From Paenibacillus assamensis DSM 18201 (GTDB lineage: Bacteria; Bacillota; Bacilli; Paenibacillales; Paenibacillaceae): DNA of 64,000 nt. A model generated the notes under the pieces. The model had not been told where the DNA came from and searched no databases. It was given only the letters and a program-made list of their open reading frames with translations. The stretch covers positions 744,001 to 808,000 of the forward strand of contig NZ_KE383837.1 in NCBI RefSeq assembly GCF_000422445.1. The letters are read 5' to 3'. Numbering within the stretch: position 1 is the first letter of the stretch; each line of letters opens with the position of its first letter. The position numbers and the translations under genes are program-made. Positions 1 through 8,766 of this stretch are shown here, in pieces.

Positions 1-201
1 TGCTTCCCTCGCAAATTGGTAGCCTTCCTCTGCTGTAAACTCTTTTCCCAATTTTCCTTTCGGCTTGCCAGACGGCCCTTTCCCTGAAACAAACATCATT
101 CCATTTACAACGACATAATTCGCATAGCTTCCAGCAGGGTTGCTTACTTCTGGCAGTACAAGTCCCAACTCTTTAAGTCTGGATTCAACAAGTGTTGACA
201 T
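1..201 (-). CDS. RidA/YjgF-family protein, N-terminal part (runs off the window)
   Basis: The first 67 codons of a minus-strand gene whose C-terminus lies before position 1. The N-terminus (MSTLVESRLKELGL, then a stretch reading PAGSYANYVVVNGMMFVSG) matches the start of RidA-like proteins, which deaminate reactive enamine/imine intermediates from PLP enzymes or act in related detoxification. The ATG at 201 follows an AAGGA ribosome site. The catalytic region of the family is not in view, so activity cannot be judged. It ends 29 bp from the stop of the phosphatase gene upstream and may be co-transcribed with it. Confidence 0.75.
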   Translation of the reverse strand, partial: MSTLVESRLKELGLVLPEVSNPAGSYANYVVVNGMMFVSGKGPSGKPKGKLGKEFTAEEGYQFAREA

Positions 202-230
202 ATTCGTTCCTTCTTTCTATAAGTTATGGT

Positions 231-1031
231 TTACTTTTGCATAAGATCAGATGGAATTAATCCCTCTTCCTCACTGTGGTAGCCCCAACAAACAATGGTC
301 GCGCTATCCTTGCCATCCATACGATACACATGTTGAAGTACTTCATCCACACACGCTGAAGTCGGACGCTCCTGATACAACGCTTCATACAAGTGATTCA
401 GATTGTCAAAATAGTTATCTTCCGTATCCAGCACACCGTCTGTCAGCACAACGATCTCATTGCGACCTTTCCGAAGCTGCCTCCTTCCCACTGTATAGCA
501 CGGTACAGGTAAAGAAAAACTGTTTACATGGCCTACCCATTCAAAAAACTGCCTCTGGTTCAGTGCAACTTGACCTAACCGCTTCAACTCAGGATGAAGC
601 ACATAGGCAGCGCAATCGCCTACAGACAACCACCACACATACGGCCCACATTGGTAAACGATAATACAAGCAGTTTCACCTTTCATACTGCGGCAAGCCT
701 CTATCGATGATTCACTTTGAAAGAGGTTTACAAAGAAAGATTCTAATTTTGCAAAAGCATCTTCGCCACGTAATAGAGACAACAACTGTTCTTGCTTCTG
801 CTCTAGAGCCTCCATTAGCCATTCTGCACTTTCAGCGCTGTAATGGGCGTCCAACACCATCGTAAATGCCCACTGTCCTTGAGGATCGACAAGTACAAAT
901 GCGCCATCTTCGTTTTTCCATGAACCTGATCCTGTATGACCTCCATAGCAGCCAATTGTTACATGCCCGATAGTGGTCACATGTACCTCATCCAAATAAA
1001 GATTGTCTTTGCCTAACCAACTATGTTTCAT
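231..1031 (-). CDS. PP2C-like serine/threonine phosphatase domain protein
   Basis: 266 residues. PP2C-type landmarks are in order: ED at 41-42, the metal-binding DAHYS at 61-65 (DGHGG in canonical enzymes), SVGDC at 136-140, LTDGVLD at 196-202 and KDSAT at 241-245, where D242 is the usual final metal ligand. The family removes phosphate from Ser/Thr with Mn/Mg and is often cytosolic and regulatory. The departure from DGHGG may change activity. A longer frame begins with GTG at 1067, but a GAGGAGAGG ribosome site sits just before the ATG at 1031, so that start is preferred. The substrate is unknown. A RidA-family gene follows 29 bp downstream. Confidence 0.7.
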   Translation of the reverse strand: MKHSWLGKDNLYLDEVHVTTIGHVTIGCYGGHTGSGSWKNEDGAFVLVDPQGQWAFTMVLDAHYSAESAEWLMEALEQKQEQLLSLLRGEDAFAKLESFFVNLFQSESSIEACRSMKGETACIIVYQCGPYVWWLSVGDCAAYVLHPELKRLGQVALNQRQFFEWVGHVNSFSLPVPCYTVGRRQLRKGRNEIVVLTDGVLDTEDNYFDNLNHLYEALYQERPTSACVDEVLQHVYRMDGKDSATIVCWGYHSEEEGLIPSDLMQK

Positions 1032-1485
1032 AAGGTAGATCCTCTCCTCTAAAGCGCTGTCGTTCACATGTCACACTTTTTGTTTCTGGTTTTTCTATCT
1101 AAAATTACATTCTCTCTTCAAAAGCTGGCTTACTTCACACCATGCCCTTCTTGCACATATATTTGTTGGTTAATTTTTACTATGCAACATAATTATCGTA
1201 CCAAATATCCCCACCCACATACAATTCAACTTTTTTTGCCATCGATATTTGGTTACAAAAAAACAAAAAAAGCCTAATAGCTGCTGCTTAAAGCATCTTT
1301 CAGGCCTGATTTATACTATAAATCATATGATTCGAACTTTTAGAAGGGGTACTTCATAATAGATCCTTAGCCACAATAATTCCATGGAATCCTTCTTACG
1401 AATGTTTGAGTATGTTCTTGCGCAAAAATAAGCTTCATTAACTATTATGAATAGTATCGTAAATATGATTAACATACTGATGGCC
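1032..1485. other. Intergenic region without a supported gene
   Basis: About 450 bp between the phosphatase start and the MFS transporter stop. It is AT-rich. The only open frame (1068-1277, plus) is low in complexity and has no ribosome site. The only structure seen is a weak minus-strand hairpin with a T-run near 1265-1305. Confidence 0.5.
1262..1305 (-). terminator. Weak intrinsic terminator, probably for the MFS gene
   Basis: On the minus strand, GCCT (1302-1305) pairs with AGGC (1272-1275), with GCTT/AAGC nested inside. The stem is followed by two runs of seven T broken by one G. The stem is short but the T-tract is good, and it lies downstream of the MFS gene. Confidence 0.35.
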
Positions 1486-2745
1486 TCATTGTACTTGCCT
1501 CGTTTTCCCCTTCACCCCAATTACAGCCGGAATGAGTAGTAACGAAAGCAACCCCCCGACAATCGAAAGCGTACCAAAGCTGTAGTGAGCCGCAACAACC
1601 CCAGACACAACACCGCCGGACGCTCCTGCCAACGCAACCAGCACATCTACTGATCCTTGCGTCTTAGCCCGCGTGCTCGTTTCCGTGCCGTCAACGATTA
1701 GAGCCGTACCACTAATTAGTCCAAAATTCCAACCAAGCCCAAGCAAAGCAAGCGCTGCAATTAGCAAAGGCAGTGAATCAGGAGGCGCCAGCGCTGCCAA
1801 TATACCCGAAGAGAGAAGGGTTATCCCTGCCGCGACAATAATGACTGTGCGTCCTAACCTATCTACCAAAACACCTGTAATGAGCGAAGGAAGATACATG
1901 GCTCCGACATGAATACCGATAACAAGTCCGACGTCACTTAATCCATGCCCATGATGCATCATATGAATAGGTGTCATCGTCATAATTGCGATCATCGTCA
2001 ACTGTGTCACGACCATAACCGTTGCCCCAAGTGCAACAACCTTTTTGTTTACACCAACTGAATGCGAATGCACCTGATTCGTATCTCGAATAGCGGCTTG
2101 CTCATTGGCAGCGGCAATTACTTTCGCCAGCACCAATGGATCAGGACGGAGAAACAAATACAGCACAAGACCTGCGAGTATGTAAGCAACTGCTCCAAGT
2201 ATAAATGGTCCGGCTAGTGCAGGCACCCCAATCGAAGCAGCAAATGCCCCCATCACCTCTACCAGATTAGGTCCCGCTACAGCACCAAAAGTCGTCGATA
2301 CCATCGCAATACTAATAGCAGTAGCCCGCTGATGCGGCAAGGCCAAGTCTGTTCCTGCATACCGTGCCTGCAAATTAGTTGCAGTGCCCACGCCATATAC
2401 GAGCAGTGAGGCAAACAATAATACAATGTTGCTATATATAGCTGCGATTACAATACCAATTGCCCCGATTCCACCCGTCATAAATCCTGTTACGAGACCC
2501 ACTCGCCGACTATATCGCTGTGATAGTCGCCCTACCATTAACGCTGCTACTGCAGACCCGAGAGTAAACAACGCTACTGGCACTCCTGCATAGCTGTCTG
2601 TGCCCAACATTTCCTGAGCAAGCAAGGCTCCTACAGTAATTCCGGCCGCCAAACCCGCTCCTCCGAACATTTGAGAGATTACGATTACTATTAAGGTACG
2701 TTTAAATAATTTGCGATGAAGCTCTGGAGATACAATATCGTTCAT
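1486..2745 (-). CDS. Major facilitator superfamily transporter
   Basis: 419 residues with about twelve hydrophobic segments and a polar central loop near residues 205-235, the 6+6 layout of MFS permeases. The cytoplasmic loop between helices 2 and 3 reads VGRLSQRYSRRVGL, a form of the MFS motif-A signature (GxLaDrxGrkxxl). The protein should export or import a small solute using the proton gradient; drug efflux is the usual role of relatives but the substrate cannot be read from sequence. The ATG at 2745 follows a GAGGGGGAG ribosome site. It is transcribed alone, with a possible TATAAT -10 element (minus) at 2782-2787. Confidence 0.85.
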   Translation of the reverse strand: MNDIVSPELHRKLFKRTLIVIVISQMFGGAGLAAGITVGALLAQEMLGTDSYAGVPVALFTLGSAVAALMVGRLSQRYSRRVGLVTGFMTGGIGAIGIVIAAIYSNIVLLFASLLVYGVGTATNLQARYAGTDLALPHQRATAISIAMVSTTFGAVAGPNLVEVMGAFAASIGVPALAGPFILGAVAYILAGLVLYLFLRPDPLVLAKVIAAANEQAAIRDTNQVHSHSVGVNKKVVALGATVMVVTQLTMIAIMTMTPIHMMHHGHGLSDVGLVIGIHVGAMYLPSLITGVLVDRLGRTVIIVAAGITLLSSGILAALAPPDSLPLLIAALALLGLGWNFGLISGTALIVDGTETSTRAKTQGSVDVLVALAGASGGVVSGVVAAHYSFGTLSIVGGLLSLLLIPAVIGVKGKTRQVQ

Positions 2746-3130
2746 TTCGCTCCCCCTCTTTATATGTCTATGAATGGATTTATTATATACTAAAAATAAC
2801 CAATGTACGAGAAGTTCATTATTTCTCCATTCTCTTTGTTTTATATAACTTTCTCTTTCGTGACATCAAATTTATTTTCGTCTTTGAAATCGTCCATACC
2901 CAATCACTTCATGCTTGTAGTATAGTAAGATTGCATTCCCGTCATTGCTCATCAAATCCTTCCTTCTATGCTGCAATTGTCTACACAAGTTTGAGATTCA
3001 TCCATTTCAATCCCGTTTAAAATGTTATAAGTTCTTTCTCTGCATATTCATAATTTGACTAGCATTCACAGTTGATATTACTAGCCTCAAATCTAATAAC
3101 TACTATGATCATAGAAAGGGATGGAATCAT
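2746..3130. other. Divergent intergenic region between MFS and aldehyde dehydrogenase genes
   Basis: 385 bp holding the promoters of two divergent genes. Toward the MFS gene there is a TATAAT box at 2782-2787 (minus) without a clear -35. Toward the dehydrogenase there is TTGACT at 3055-3060 with a TATTAC 15 bp further on, a sub-optimal spacing. No gene or stable RNA structure was seen. Confidence 0.4.
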
Positions 3131-4588
3131 ATGAATACATATAGCGATTGGAACTTGCAATATATAGGTGGCGAATGGCGTGAGGGAAACAGCACCACGA
3201 TGTACGAAAATAAAAATCCGTATAACGATGACATCATATCAACTATTAAACTTGCTAACAAAAATGATGTTCAGGAAGCCTATACAGCCGCACAAAAAGC
3301 ACAGTCAGAATGGGAGTCTGTAAATGCTTTTCAAAAAGCAGAAGTGTTCGAAAAAGCCATTGCCATCATGAAGGCGCGGCGTGATGAAATATGTGAACTT
3401 CTTATTAAGGAAACTGGTTCCACCTATGCCAAAGCAAGTGTTGAACTGGACTTTTGTATTTCTATTACAAGAGAAGCGGCGAGCTTTCCAATGCGCATGG
3501 TTGCAGAAATAGTTCCATCCCTTATTCCTAATAAAGAAAATCGAGTCTTCCGTCGACCTGTTGGAGTAGTTGGCGTCATCAGTCCATTTAATTTCCCTAT
3601 GTACTTGTCTATGCGCTCAGTAGCGCCTGCATTAGCAGCCGGAAATGGCGTCGTCTTGAAGCCAGATAAGCAAACTGCGATTAGCGGAGGCTTGTTGATA
3701 GCAAAAATTTTCGAAGAGGCTGGTCTTCCAGCAGGACTTTTGCATGTTATCGTCGCATCGAGCAGTGAAATTGAGGATAGCTTCACAGAAAACCCTATTC
3801 CACGGGTCATTTCGTTTACCGGTTCCACACAGACAGGACTACATATTGCTCAAGTTTGTGCTAGAACGATGAAGAAAGCTGCTTTGGAATTAGGTGGAAA
3901 CAATCCACTACTCGTCTTGGAAGATGCAGATGTAGAACGCTCGGTCCAATCCGCCATTTACGGAAAGTTCTTTCATAATGGTCAAATCTGCATGGCCATT
4001 AATCGTATCATTGTCCATGAAAGCATTTATGAGACCTTTGTCGAACAGTTCGTGAAAGCTGCCAACATGTTGAAAGTGGGTGACCCCCGAGACCATTCCA
4101 ATATGATTGGCCCACTCATTAACAAACAAGCGGTAGAACGGATTACGGAAACCATTACAAAGGCTAAACAGGAAGGCGCACAAGTAGTGTTGGAGGGCCA
4201 AATAAATGGGAACGTCATGTCTCCATTCGTCTTAACTTCCAATACCAATGACGTTGCTACCGCTCAACATGAAATGTTTGGGCCCGTTGCGACGATCATT
4301 CCTTTTAAAACAGAACAAGAAGGTATTGCGATAGCGAACGACAGTCCTTATGGTTTAAGTGCTGCTGTGCATGCCGGTTCTATAGAAAAAGGGGTTCAGG
4401 TAGCCAAACAAATTGTATCCGGTATGGTTCACGTCAATGACCAGAGCGTGAATGATGAGCCACTCATTGCATTTGGCGGAGAAAAAATGTCTGGATTAGG
4501 CCGTTTTGGCGGCAAATGGTCGCTTGAGGAGTTTACGACTTTACAGTGGATATCTACACAGAACGAGCCTCGTGAATATCCATTTTAA
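3131..4588 (+). CDS. NAD(P)-dependent aldehyde dehydrogenase (YfmT/vanillin dehydrogenase-like)
   Basis: 485 residues, normal for the ALDH superfamily. It oxidises an aldehyde to the acid with NAD(P)+. Landmarks: oxyanion-hole and cofactor region PFNFP at 152-156, Lys177 in LKPD, the Rossmann turn GSTQTG at 231-236, general base Glu253 in LELGGNNP, and nucleophile Cys287 in GQICMA. ELGGNNP and GQICMA resemble the benzaldehyde/vanillin dehydrogenase branch (YfmT of Bacillus subtilis), so an aromatic aldehyde is a reasonable inferred substrate. The ATG has an AAAGGGATGG ribosome site. The gene is monocistronic and divergent from the MFS gene. Confidence 0.88.
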   Translation: MNTYSDWNLQYIGGEWREGNSTTMYENKNPYNDDIISTIKLANKNDVQEAYTAAQKAQSEWESVNAFQKAEVFEKAIAIMKARRDEICELLIKETGSTYAKASVELDFCISITREAASFPMRMVAEIVPSLIPNKENRVFRRPVGVVGVISPFNFPMYLSMRSVAPALAAGNGVVLKPDKQTAISGGLLIAKIFEEAGLPAGLLHVIVASSSEIEDSFTENPIPRVISFTGSTQTGLHIAQVCARTMKKAALELGGNNPLLVLEDADVERSVQSAIYGKFFHNGQICMAINRIIVHESIYETFVEQFVKAANMLKVGDPRDHSNMIGPLINKQAVERITETITKAKQEGAQVVLEGQINGNVMSPFVLTSNTNDVATAQHEMFGPVATIIPFKTEQEGIAIANDSPYGLSAAVHAGSIEKGVQVAKQIVSGMVHVNDQSVNDEPLIAFGGEKMSGLGRFGGKWSLEEFTTLQWISTQNEPREYPF

Positions 4589-4603
4589 ATAGAAGGTGAA
4601 GTA

Positions 4604-4659
4604 CGGATCGTGCATCTTATAACGAATGCGAAATCATCCTTTATTAGGTGCACGATCCG
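4604..4659. terminator. Inverted repeat after the aldehyde dehydrogenase gene
   Basis: Perfect 11-bp arms, CGGATCGTGCA (4604-4614) and TGCACGATCCG (4649-4659), flank a 34-nt loop 16 bp past the stop codon. There is no real T-run on either side, so a terminator role for this convergent region is plausible rather than shown. Confidence 0.4.
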
Positions 4660-4702
4660 CTCTACCTATTCACGCTCCGTCTTACTCTACAACACGAATA
4701 AG

Positions 4703-5773
4703 CTATACAATCATGACCTTTCTATGCTGCTCAGCTGACTGCTGAATCGCATCCAACACAAGCTGCACACGATGCCCATCAACGAAGGTAGGGATATCGC
4801 ATGCCGTCTTTCCCTCCACAATGGATTGGTAAACACCATTCAGCATCGGATACAAACCACTGTAATACGGCACTGCTGAATCAGCCAACCCCGACGGAGG
4901 CTCACACACTGACAGAGCAATCTGTTCAAATGCTCCTCCCTCACTCACTTCGACATCCGTATCATTAGTCATACGAAGCGTGCCCTTAGTCCCGTAAACC
5001 TCCAAGCACCAGCCATTTCCTCGCACCGCTGAAAATAATAAATCTACAACAAATGATGCCCCTTGCTGAAAGTGACCGATAACTGAAAAAGCATCATCTG
5101 CATCCCGCTGCTCCGCTCTATCATCACTTGCACTAGCATGTGTTGGAACTTTCGTGCTCAATTCCGCATACACATCGCTAATCTTCTTATCCATCCACCA
5201 TTGTAAAGCATCGATCATATGCGACCCAATCGCAAACAACATCCCGCCGCCCGCGCTCTTACTGCCTTCCCAGCCGCGTGACTGGTTCGTTAACATCGAA
5301 TACCCCGAGAAGCTGCCATGATATTTCATATGCTGAATACGACCTAATTTTCCACTTTGGATGATTTGTTTAATCGCTTGTCTGACGGGAGTTAGTCTCC
5401 ATTGGAAATGAACAAAACCCCGCACGTCAGAGAGCCGCTGCTGCTCAAGCATCGCTTTCGTTTCCACTGCATTCATACCTAGCGGCTTCTCACACAACAC
5501 ATGCACTCCTTTGCGAAGTGCTACCATTGTCATATCATAATGATTTGGAGGGGCGGAAGCCACAACAACAAGGTCCAACTCCTCCTGATCGATCATGTCC
5601 TGCCAATTCGTGTATACCTGTTGAATACCTGTGCTACGCTGTACATTCTGAACTCTCCCTCGATACATACTTGCGATTGCCTTCACCTCAAACCCTTCAT
5701 GCGATTGGAGAATTGGGGCGTGCACAGACGCCCCAAAGCCAGTACCTATAATCCCAACTCGAATTTGCTTCAT
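4703..5773 (-). CDS. Gfo/Idh/MocA-family oxidoreductase
   Basis: 356 residues. An N-terminal Rossmann fold opens with VGIIGTGFGA at 7-15, and the family catalytic motif CEKPLG lies at 94-99 (Lys96). The C-terminal part forms the mixed alpha/beta domain that binds sugar or cyclitol substrates. Members oxidise or reduce sugars, inositols and related polyols with NAD(P)(H); the substrate is not predictable here. A GGGAG ribosome site precedes the ATG at 5773. It stands alone and is convergent with the aldehyde dehydrogenase gene. Three other Gfo/Idh paralogues occur in this window. Confidence 0.87.
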   Translation of the reverse strand: MKQIRVGIIGTGFGASVHAPILQSHEGFEVKAIASMYRGRVQNVQRSTGIQQVYTNWQDMIDQEELDLVVVASAPPNHYDMTMVALRKGVHVLCEKPLGMNAVETKAMLEQQRLSDVRGFVHFQWRLTPVRQAIKQIIQSGKLGRIQHMKYHGSFSGYSMLTNQSRGWEGSKSAGGGMLFAIGSHMIDALQWWMDKKISDVYAELSTKVPTHASASDDRAEQRDADDAFSVIGHFQQGASFVVDLLFSAVRGNGWCLEVYGTKGTLRMTNDTDVEVSEGGAFEQIALSVCEPPSGLADSAVPYYSGLYPMLNGVYQSIVEGKTACDIPTFVDGHRVQLVLDAIQQSAEQHRKVMIV

Positions 5774-5892
5774 CTCGCTCAGCTCCCTTAGAAGTTACGT
5801 TAGATTAGAAATAGCGATGGATCACTTGGACATGTTCCTCACAAACCTATATACAGGTGAATAAAGCCCGATCTTTCTGAACTAGTTACTCC

Positions 5893-6744
5893 CTATTTCT
5901 TCAACAACGTTCGAGTTGCCCGCTTCACGATCTTAGCCGTTTCTTTGGAATCAGATGCCTGTATCCATTGCTCGCATACTTCGTGCACCCATTCCGGCCT
6001 CGACTTGCTGGCATCGTTCAACCAATTGCCTACAGAGTCCTGCACATACTTGGATGGATCTGACTTTACCTGCTCCAACAAAGGCAGCGCCAGTTCCGGC
6101 TGAAACTTCAGCTTTTGAATATGGCTTGTCCATACCCCGCAAGGTCTCGTAGCTTCCACCGCGAATCGACGAATATTAGCATCTTCTTCCGTCGTCCAAG
6201 CAGAAAGCATTTCAATAGCAGAGGTCAAATTCCGAGCGATATCATCGCGGACTGCCATCCAAGCAATCTCTCTCACGCCAAAATGCTGATCCGCTGCAAA
6301 TCTCTTCATTTTCTCCAACTTCTGCTGCAAAGTTAAATCAATATCCGAACTAACCATATAACATCCCCAGCATCGTACACTGTCAGAACCATATTCCATA
6401 ATAGACTCCATCAGCATCGCACGCTGCTGCACATCCTTCACCTCACGAAGAGCTTCATACAGCATTTTTCCAATAAGAGGAATCAACTTCATAACTTTCT
6501 GCTCTTTCAACTGATTGATTTGCTGTAAAATGGGTTCCACAAGATGGCCTAACTCCAACCGAGGCAGTACGTGCTGCACGAGTACACTATGATCAACAGC
6601 AAGCCATTCCATCAAATTCACACTTGTCAGAACGCCTTCATTAAGCCATAGTTTTACATCTTCGGGAATGTCAGCAGCACGCACCGCCCCTTTTCGGTTC
6701 ACAATATGTTCTGGAAAAAAGTAAGTCCTTCCTTGCGATACCAT
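5893..6744 (-). CDS. AlkC/AlkD-superfamily DNA alkylation repair protein (HEAT-like)
   Basis: 283 residues, rich in amphipathic helices. The C-terminal half matches the pattern of AlkC-type 3-methyladenine glycosylases: RRFAVEATRPCGVW, then a leucine-rich helix, then DPSKYVQDSVGNWLNDASKSRPEWV. In these enzymes HEAT-like repeats wrap damaged DNA and release alkylated bases without base flipping. The N-terminal half is less familiar. A GNAT gene lies 13 bp upstream on the same strand and the two probably form an operon behind a shared leader. Function in repair is a family inference; the catalytic residues were not individually verified. Confidence 0.72.
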   Translation of the reverse strand: MVSQGRTYFFPEHIVNRKGAVRAADIPEDVKLWLNEGVLTSVNLMEWLAVDHSVLVQHVLPRLELGHLVEPILQQINQLKEQKVMKLIPLIGKMLYEALREVKDVQQRAMLMESIMEYGSDSVRCWGCYMVSSDIDLTLQQKLEKMKRFAADQHFGVREIAWMAVRDDIARNLTSAIEMLSAWTTEEDANIRRFAVEATRPCGVWTSHIQKLKFQPELALPLLEQVKSDPSKYVQDSVGNWLNDASKSRPEWVHEVCEQWIQASDSKETAKIVKRATRTLLKK

Positions 6745-6757
6745 ATAGACAGCTCCT

Positions 6758-7213
6758 CTATATATTTTTTACGAAACCGATAGATGACTCACGATCATAG
6801 CCAATCGATTCATAGAAATAATGTGCAGCTTGTCGTGAAGCACTCGAAAATAGCTCCGTACGATAACAATTCCGTTCGACTGCAATCTGTTCGATCCGTT
6901 CCATCAGCAGTTTACCAACGCCAAGACCTCGATAGCTGCTGGAGACGATCACATTTTCAACCACCATAAACGAACGGCAGTCTAGCAACAGATCCTGGCA
7001 TACAATTCCCATAACGCTGCCCATTAATTGCCCAGCCTCATTTTTAGCGCCAATAATGTAATAATCCTCATTCTGTTGCAGCCGTAAAAATTGTTTCTTT
7101 ATTTGTTCCACGTGAAGCTCATGGTCAACTAGTTCTTTATATAACTCTACTAATGCCTCCAGATGATCTGTTGATACACGGTCAATCGTAATCCTTGATG
7201 TAGATTCCATCAT
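6758..7213 (-). CDS. GNAT-family N-acetyltransferase
   Basis: 151 residues. The acetyl-CoA site is visible as SSYRGLGVGKLLME (motif A, R/QxxGxG/A type) after the beta strand VVENVIV, and the C-terminal AAHYFYESIGYD is GNAT motif B. It transfers acetyl from acetyl-CoA to an amine; the target is unknown. Start ATG at 7213 has an AAAGGAGG ribosome site. It is followed after 13 bp by the AlkC-like gene, suggesting co-expression, perhaps in a stress response. A stable hairpin with a short T-run sits just upstream of its ribosome site. Confidence 0.85.
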   Translation of the reverse strand: MMESTSRITIDRVSTDHLEALVELYKELVDHELHVEQIKKQFLRLQQNEDYYIIGAKNEAGQLMGSVMGIVCQDLLLDCRSFMVVENVIVSSSYRGLGVGKLLMERIEQIAVERNCYRTELFSSASRQAAHYFYESIGYDRESSIGFVKNI

Positions 7214-7235
7214 GTACTGCCTCCTTTACGAAAAG

Positions 7236-7266
7236 AGCCCTAGGTAGCTTTCCTATCTACAGGGCT
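7236..7266 (-). promoter_or_regulatory. Leader hairpin before the GNAT-AlkC operon
   Basis: AGCCCT (7236-7241) pairs with AGGGCT (7261-7266), with GTAG/CTAC extending the stem inward. On the minus strand the hairpin is followed by CTTTTC and, about a dozen bases later, the AAAGGAGG ribosome site of the GNAT gene. It may be an attenuator, a translational control element or the terminator of an unseen upstream transcript. Confidence 0.35.
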
Positions 7267-7400
7267 GGGAATAGAGCTAAACAACAACTTATATATCCAT
7301 AATTATACACATGACAAACTATGAATGGAAATGACATGCCTTTTCAATTGGATATACGTAATAACTCACACAACAAAACTAGATTCGAACTACCTATGAA

Positions 7401-7441
7401 ATAATAAAAACCAGCTGCCTATGACATATAGATAGCTGGTT
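7401..7441 (-). terminator. Intrinsic terminator of the 71-residue hypothetical gene
   Basis: AACCAGCT (7409-7416) and AGCTGGTT (7434-7441) form an 8-bp stem. Read on the minus strand it runs into a T-rich tail (TTTATTATTT) at 7401-7408. It lies about 65 bp beyond the stop at 7505. Confidence 0.65.
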
Positions 7442-7504
7442 AGTTTAAGGCTAATTATTTTTTAGCAAACGCAAGAGTTACACATCTCCCATATACCTCA
7501 GATG

Positions 7505-7720
7505 TTAATCCATATCCACGCTCGGAACTGCAGCAAAGAACACATCAGTCACTTCTCTTTGAAACACTGCCTGTACATATTCTGAAATATGCGCTAACTC
7601 TTCCTCTGTCTTGTACTCCAAGCACGGACGACCTTCACAGCTCAGTACGGTGCAGCTGAATTTTTCTTTCACATGCTCAATGACAAAGTCCTGATCCGCA
7701 ACCATACTGCTCTGCTTCAC
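7505..7720 (-). CDS. Small hypothetical protein
   Basis: 71 residues from a GTG at 7720, which has GGGAG eight bases upstream; a longer frame from the ATG at 7738 lacks a ribosome site. The protein is acidic and soluble, with two cysteines near the middle (CTVLSCEGRPC region) and a helix-rich C-terminal half. No family was recognised. It has its own terminator downstream and nearly 600 bp of gene-free DNA upstream. Confidence 0.55.
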   Translation of the reverse strand: MKQSSMVADQDFVIEHVKEKFSCTVLSCEGRPCLEYKTEEELAHISEYVQAVFQREVTDVFFAAVPSVDMD

Positions 7721-8329
7721 ATGATTCATCTCCCTCATGAAGTATGGAACGATACGAATATTTTGAATATACCTAGATAAAAATCATTTAGTCCTAACTA
7801 TGTATTACTTCATTTCCTCAGCTACATCCAATGAGATATATCACACTCTATTCTATCGGCTCCACCAAGTAGCCTAACTATGACCTAGCTATCTACCCTT
7901 CGGGATATTTCAATAATTATGTCTGAAGCAAGTTTGGGAACTCACTACATCATTCATACCTTCCTTTCATCAATCCATTTTCGCAAAGCATTACGCTCGT
8001 AAATGGCTAAAATGCTTCTGATAAGGTTAGGACAAAAATGCAGTTCATTTACCTGAAAATGCGCTTATGCAGAAGGTTTATGCGCAAAAATGCATTTATT
8101 TTATCAACTTTTCCACTTTTAAGTGCAAATTGAGGAAAATTAATGCACTTTTGTCCCAATCTCGCTCAAAATGACGTTTTCTACTTAAAATAGCTGCACT
8201 TTTGTCCATATCATCATGGTTTATCTACAATACTGAAAATTTCGGCTGTTGGATATGAACTTGATTTATGCTTACCATACAGAAACATCTAAGTATAGGC
8301 AGGATAGCGGCCTCCGATAGCGTAGAAGC
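7721..8329. other. Gene-free region carrying an intergenic repeat element
   Basis: About 600 bp without a supported gene between two minus-strand genes. The first 300 bp hold nothing recognisable. The second half contains the TGCACTTTTGTCC-type repeat described separately. No tRNA or riboswitch-like fold was seen. Confidence 0.5.
8030..8207. repeat. Intergenic mosaic of inverted and direct repeats (TGCA-TTTTGTCC type)
   Basis: GGACAAAAATGCA at 8030-8042 is inverted relative to TGCACTTTTGTCC at 8144-8156 and again at 8195-8207. Between them lie further ATGCGC/AAAATGCA variants. The arms differ at one base, so the full element could fold as a long imperfect hairpin. Short, AT-rich elements with this motif occur between genes in Paenibacillus-type genomes (recalled, not checked). 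Confidence 0.55.
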
Positions 8330-8617
8330 TTATTTCTGTACCAGTAAAACTAACTCATCCATCTCACATTGAAACAGCTGACGCTCATGCACACTCTGTT
8401 CCAATGTTCTCATATACTTTCGATCCAGCAACTTTTCTCTAACTTGCACATTGGAATGAAATAAATTGCGGTATCGTTCATCCTCATACAAGAGATCAAA
8501 CCATTCCTGCTCCTTCACCAGCTTTTTAATCCGTCGATCAATACGGCGCTCCCTAGCCTCCGCATCCTCTCTGAAGGTTAAAAACACGTCCAACAAACCA
8601 ACCAGCAATTCCAGCAA
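8330..8617 (-). CDS. Small hypothetical protein with N-terminal hydrophobic helix; start uncertain
   Basis: 95 residues when read from the TTG at 8617. A hydrophobic N-terminus (LLELLVGLLDVFLTF) precedes a highly charged helix (REDAEARERRIDRRIKKLVK), suggesting a membrane-anchored coiled coil. No family recognised. The best ribosome site (GGAGGGG) lies 13 bases before that TTG and points instead to in-frame ATT/ATC codons at about 8620-8632. The frame stays open up to a TAG just above the ribosome site, so no ATG or GTG is available. The hydrophobic stretch would be longer with the upstream start. Confidence 0.55.
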   Translation of the reverse strand: MLELLVGLLDVFLTFREDAEARERRIDRRIKKLVKEQEWFDLLYEDERYRNLFHSNVQVREKLLDRKYMRTLEQSVHERQLFQCEMDELVLLVQK

Positions 8618-8766
8618 AGCACCGATAATAATCCCCTCCAGCTACACTGTTTTACGAAGGTATGTCCTATCTGCGTTAGCGGATAATGATGAAAATACAC
8701 AGCCTTCCGCTGGGAGCTAGGTGTCGGAGCTGGAGGCAAGCCAAGCTTGACTCCACATCCACTCAG

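Noticed and set aside
1068-1277. Plus-strand frame of 69 codons upstream of the phosphatase
   Set aside because: AT-rich, hydrophobic by composition, with no ribosome site and no family resemblance.
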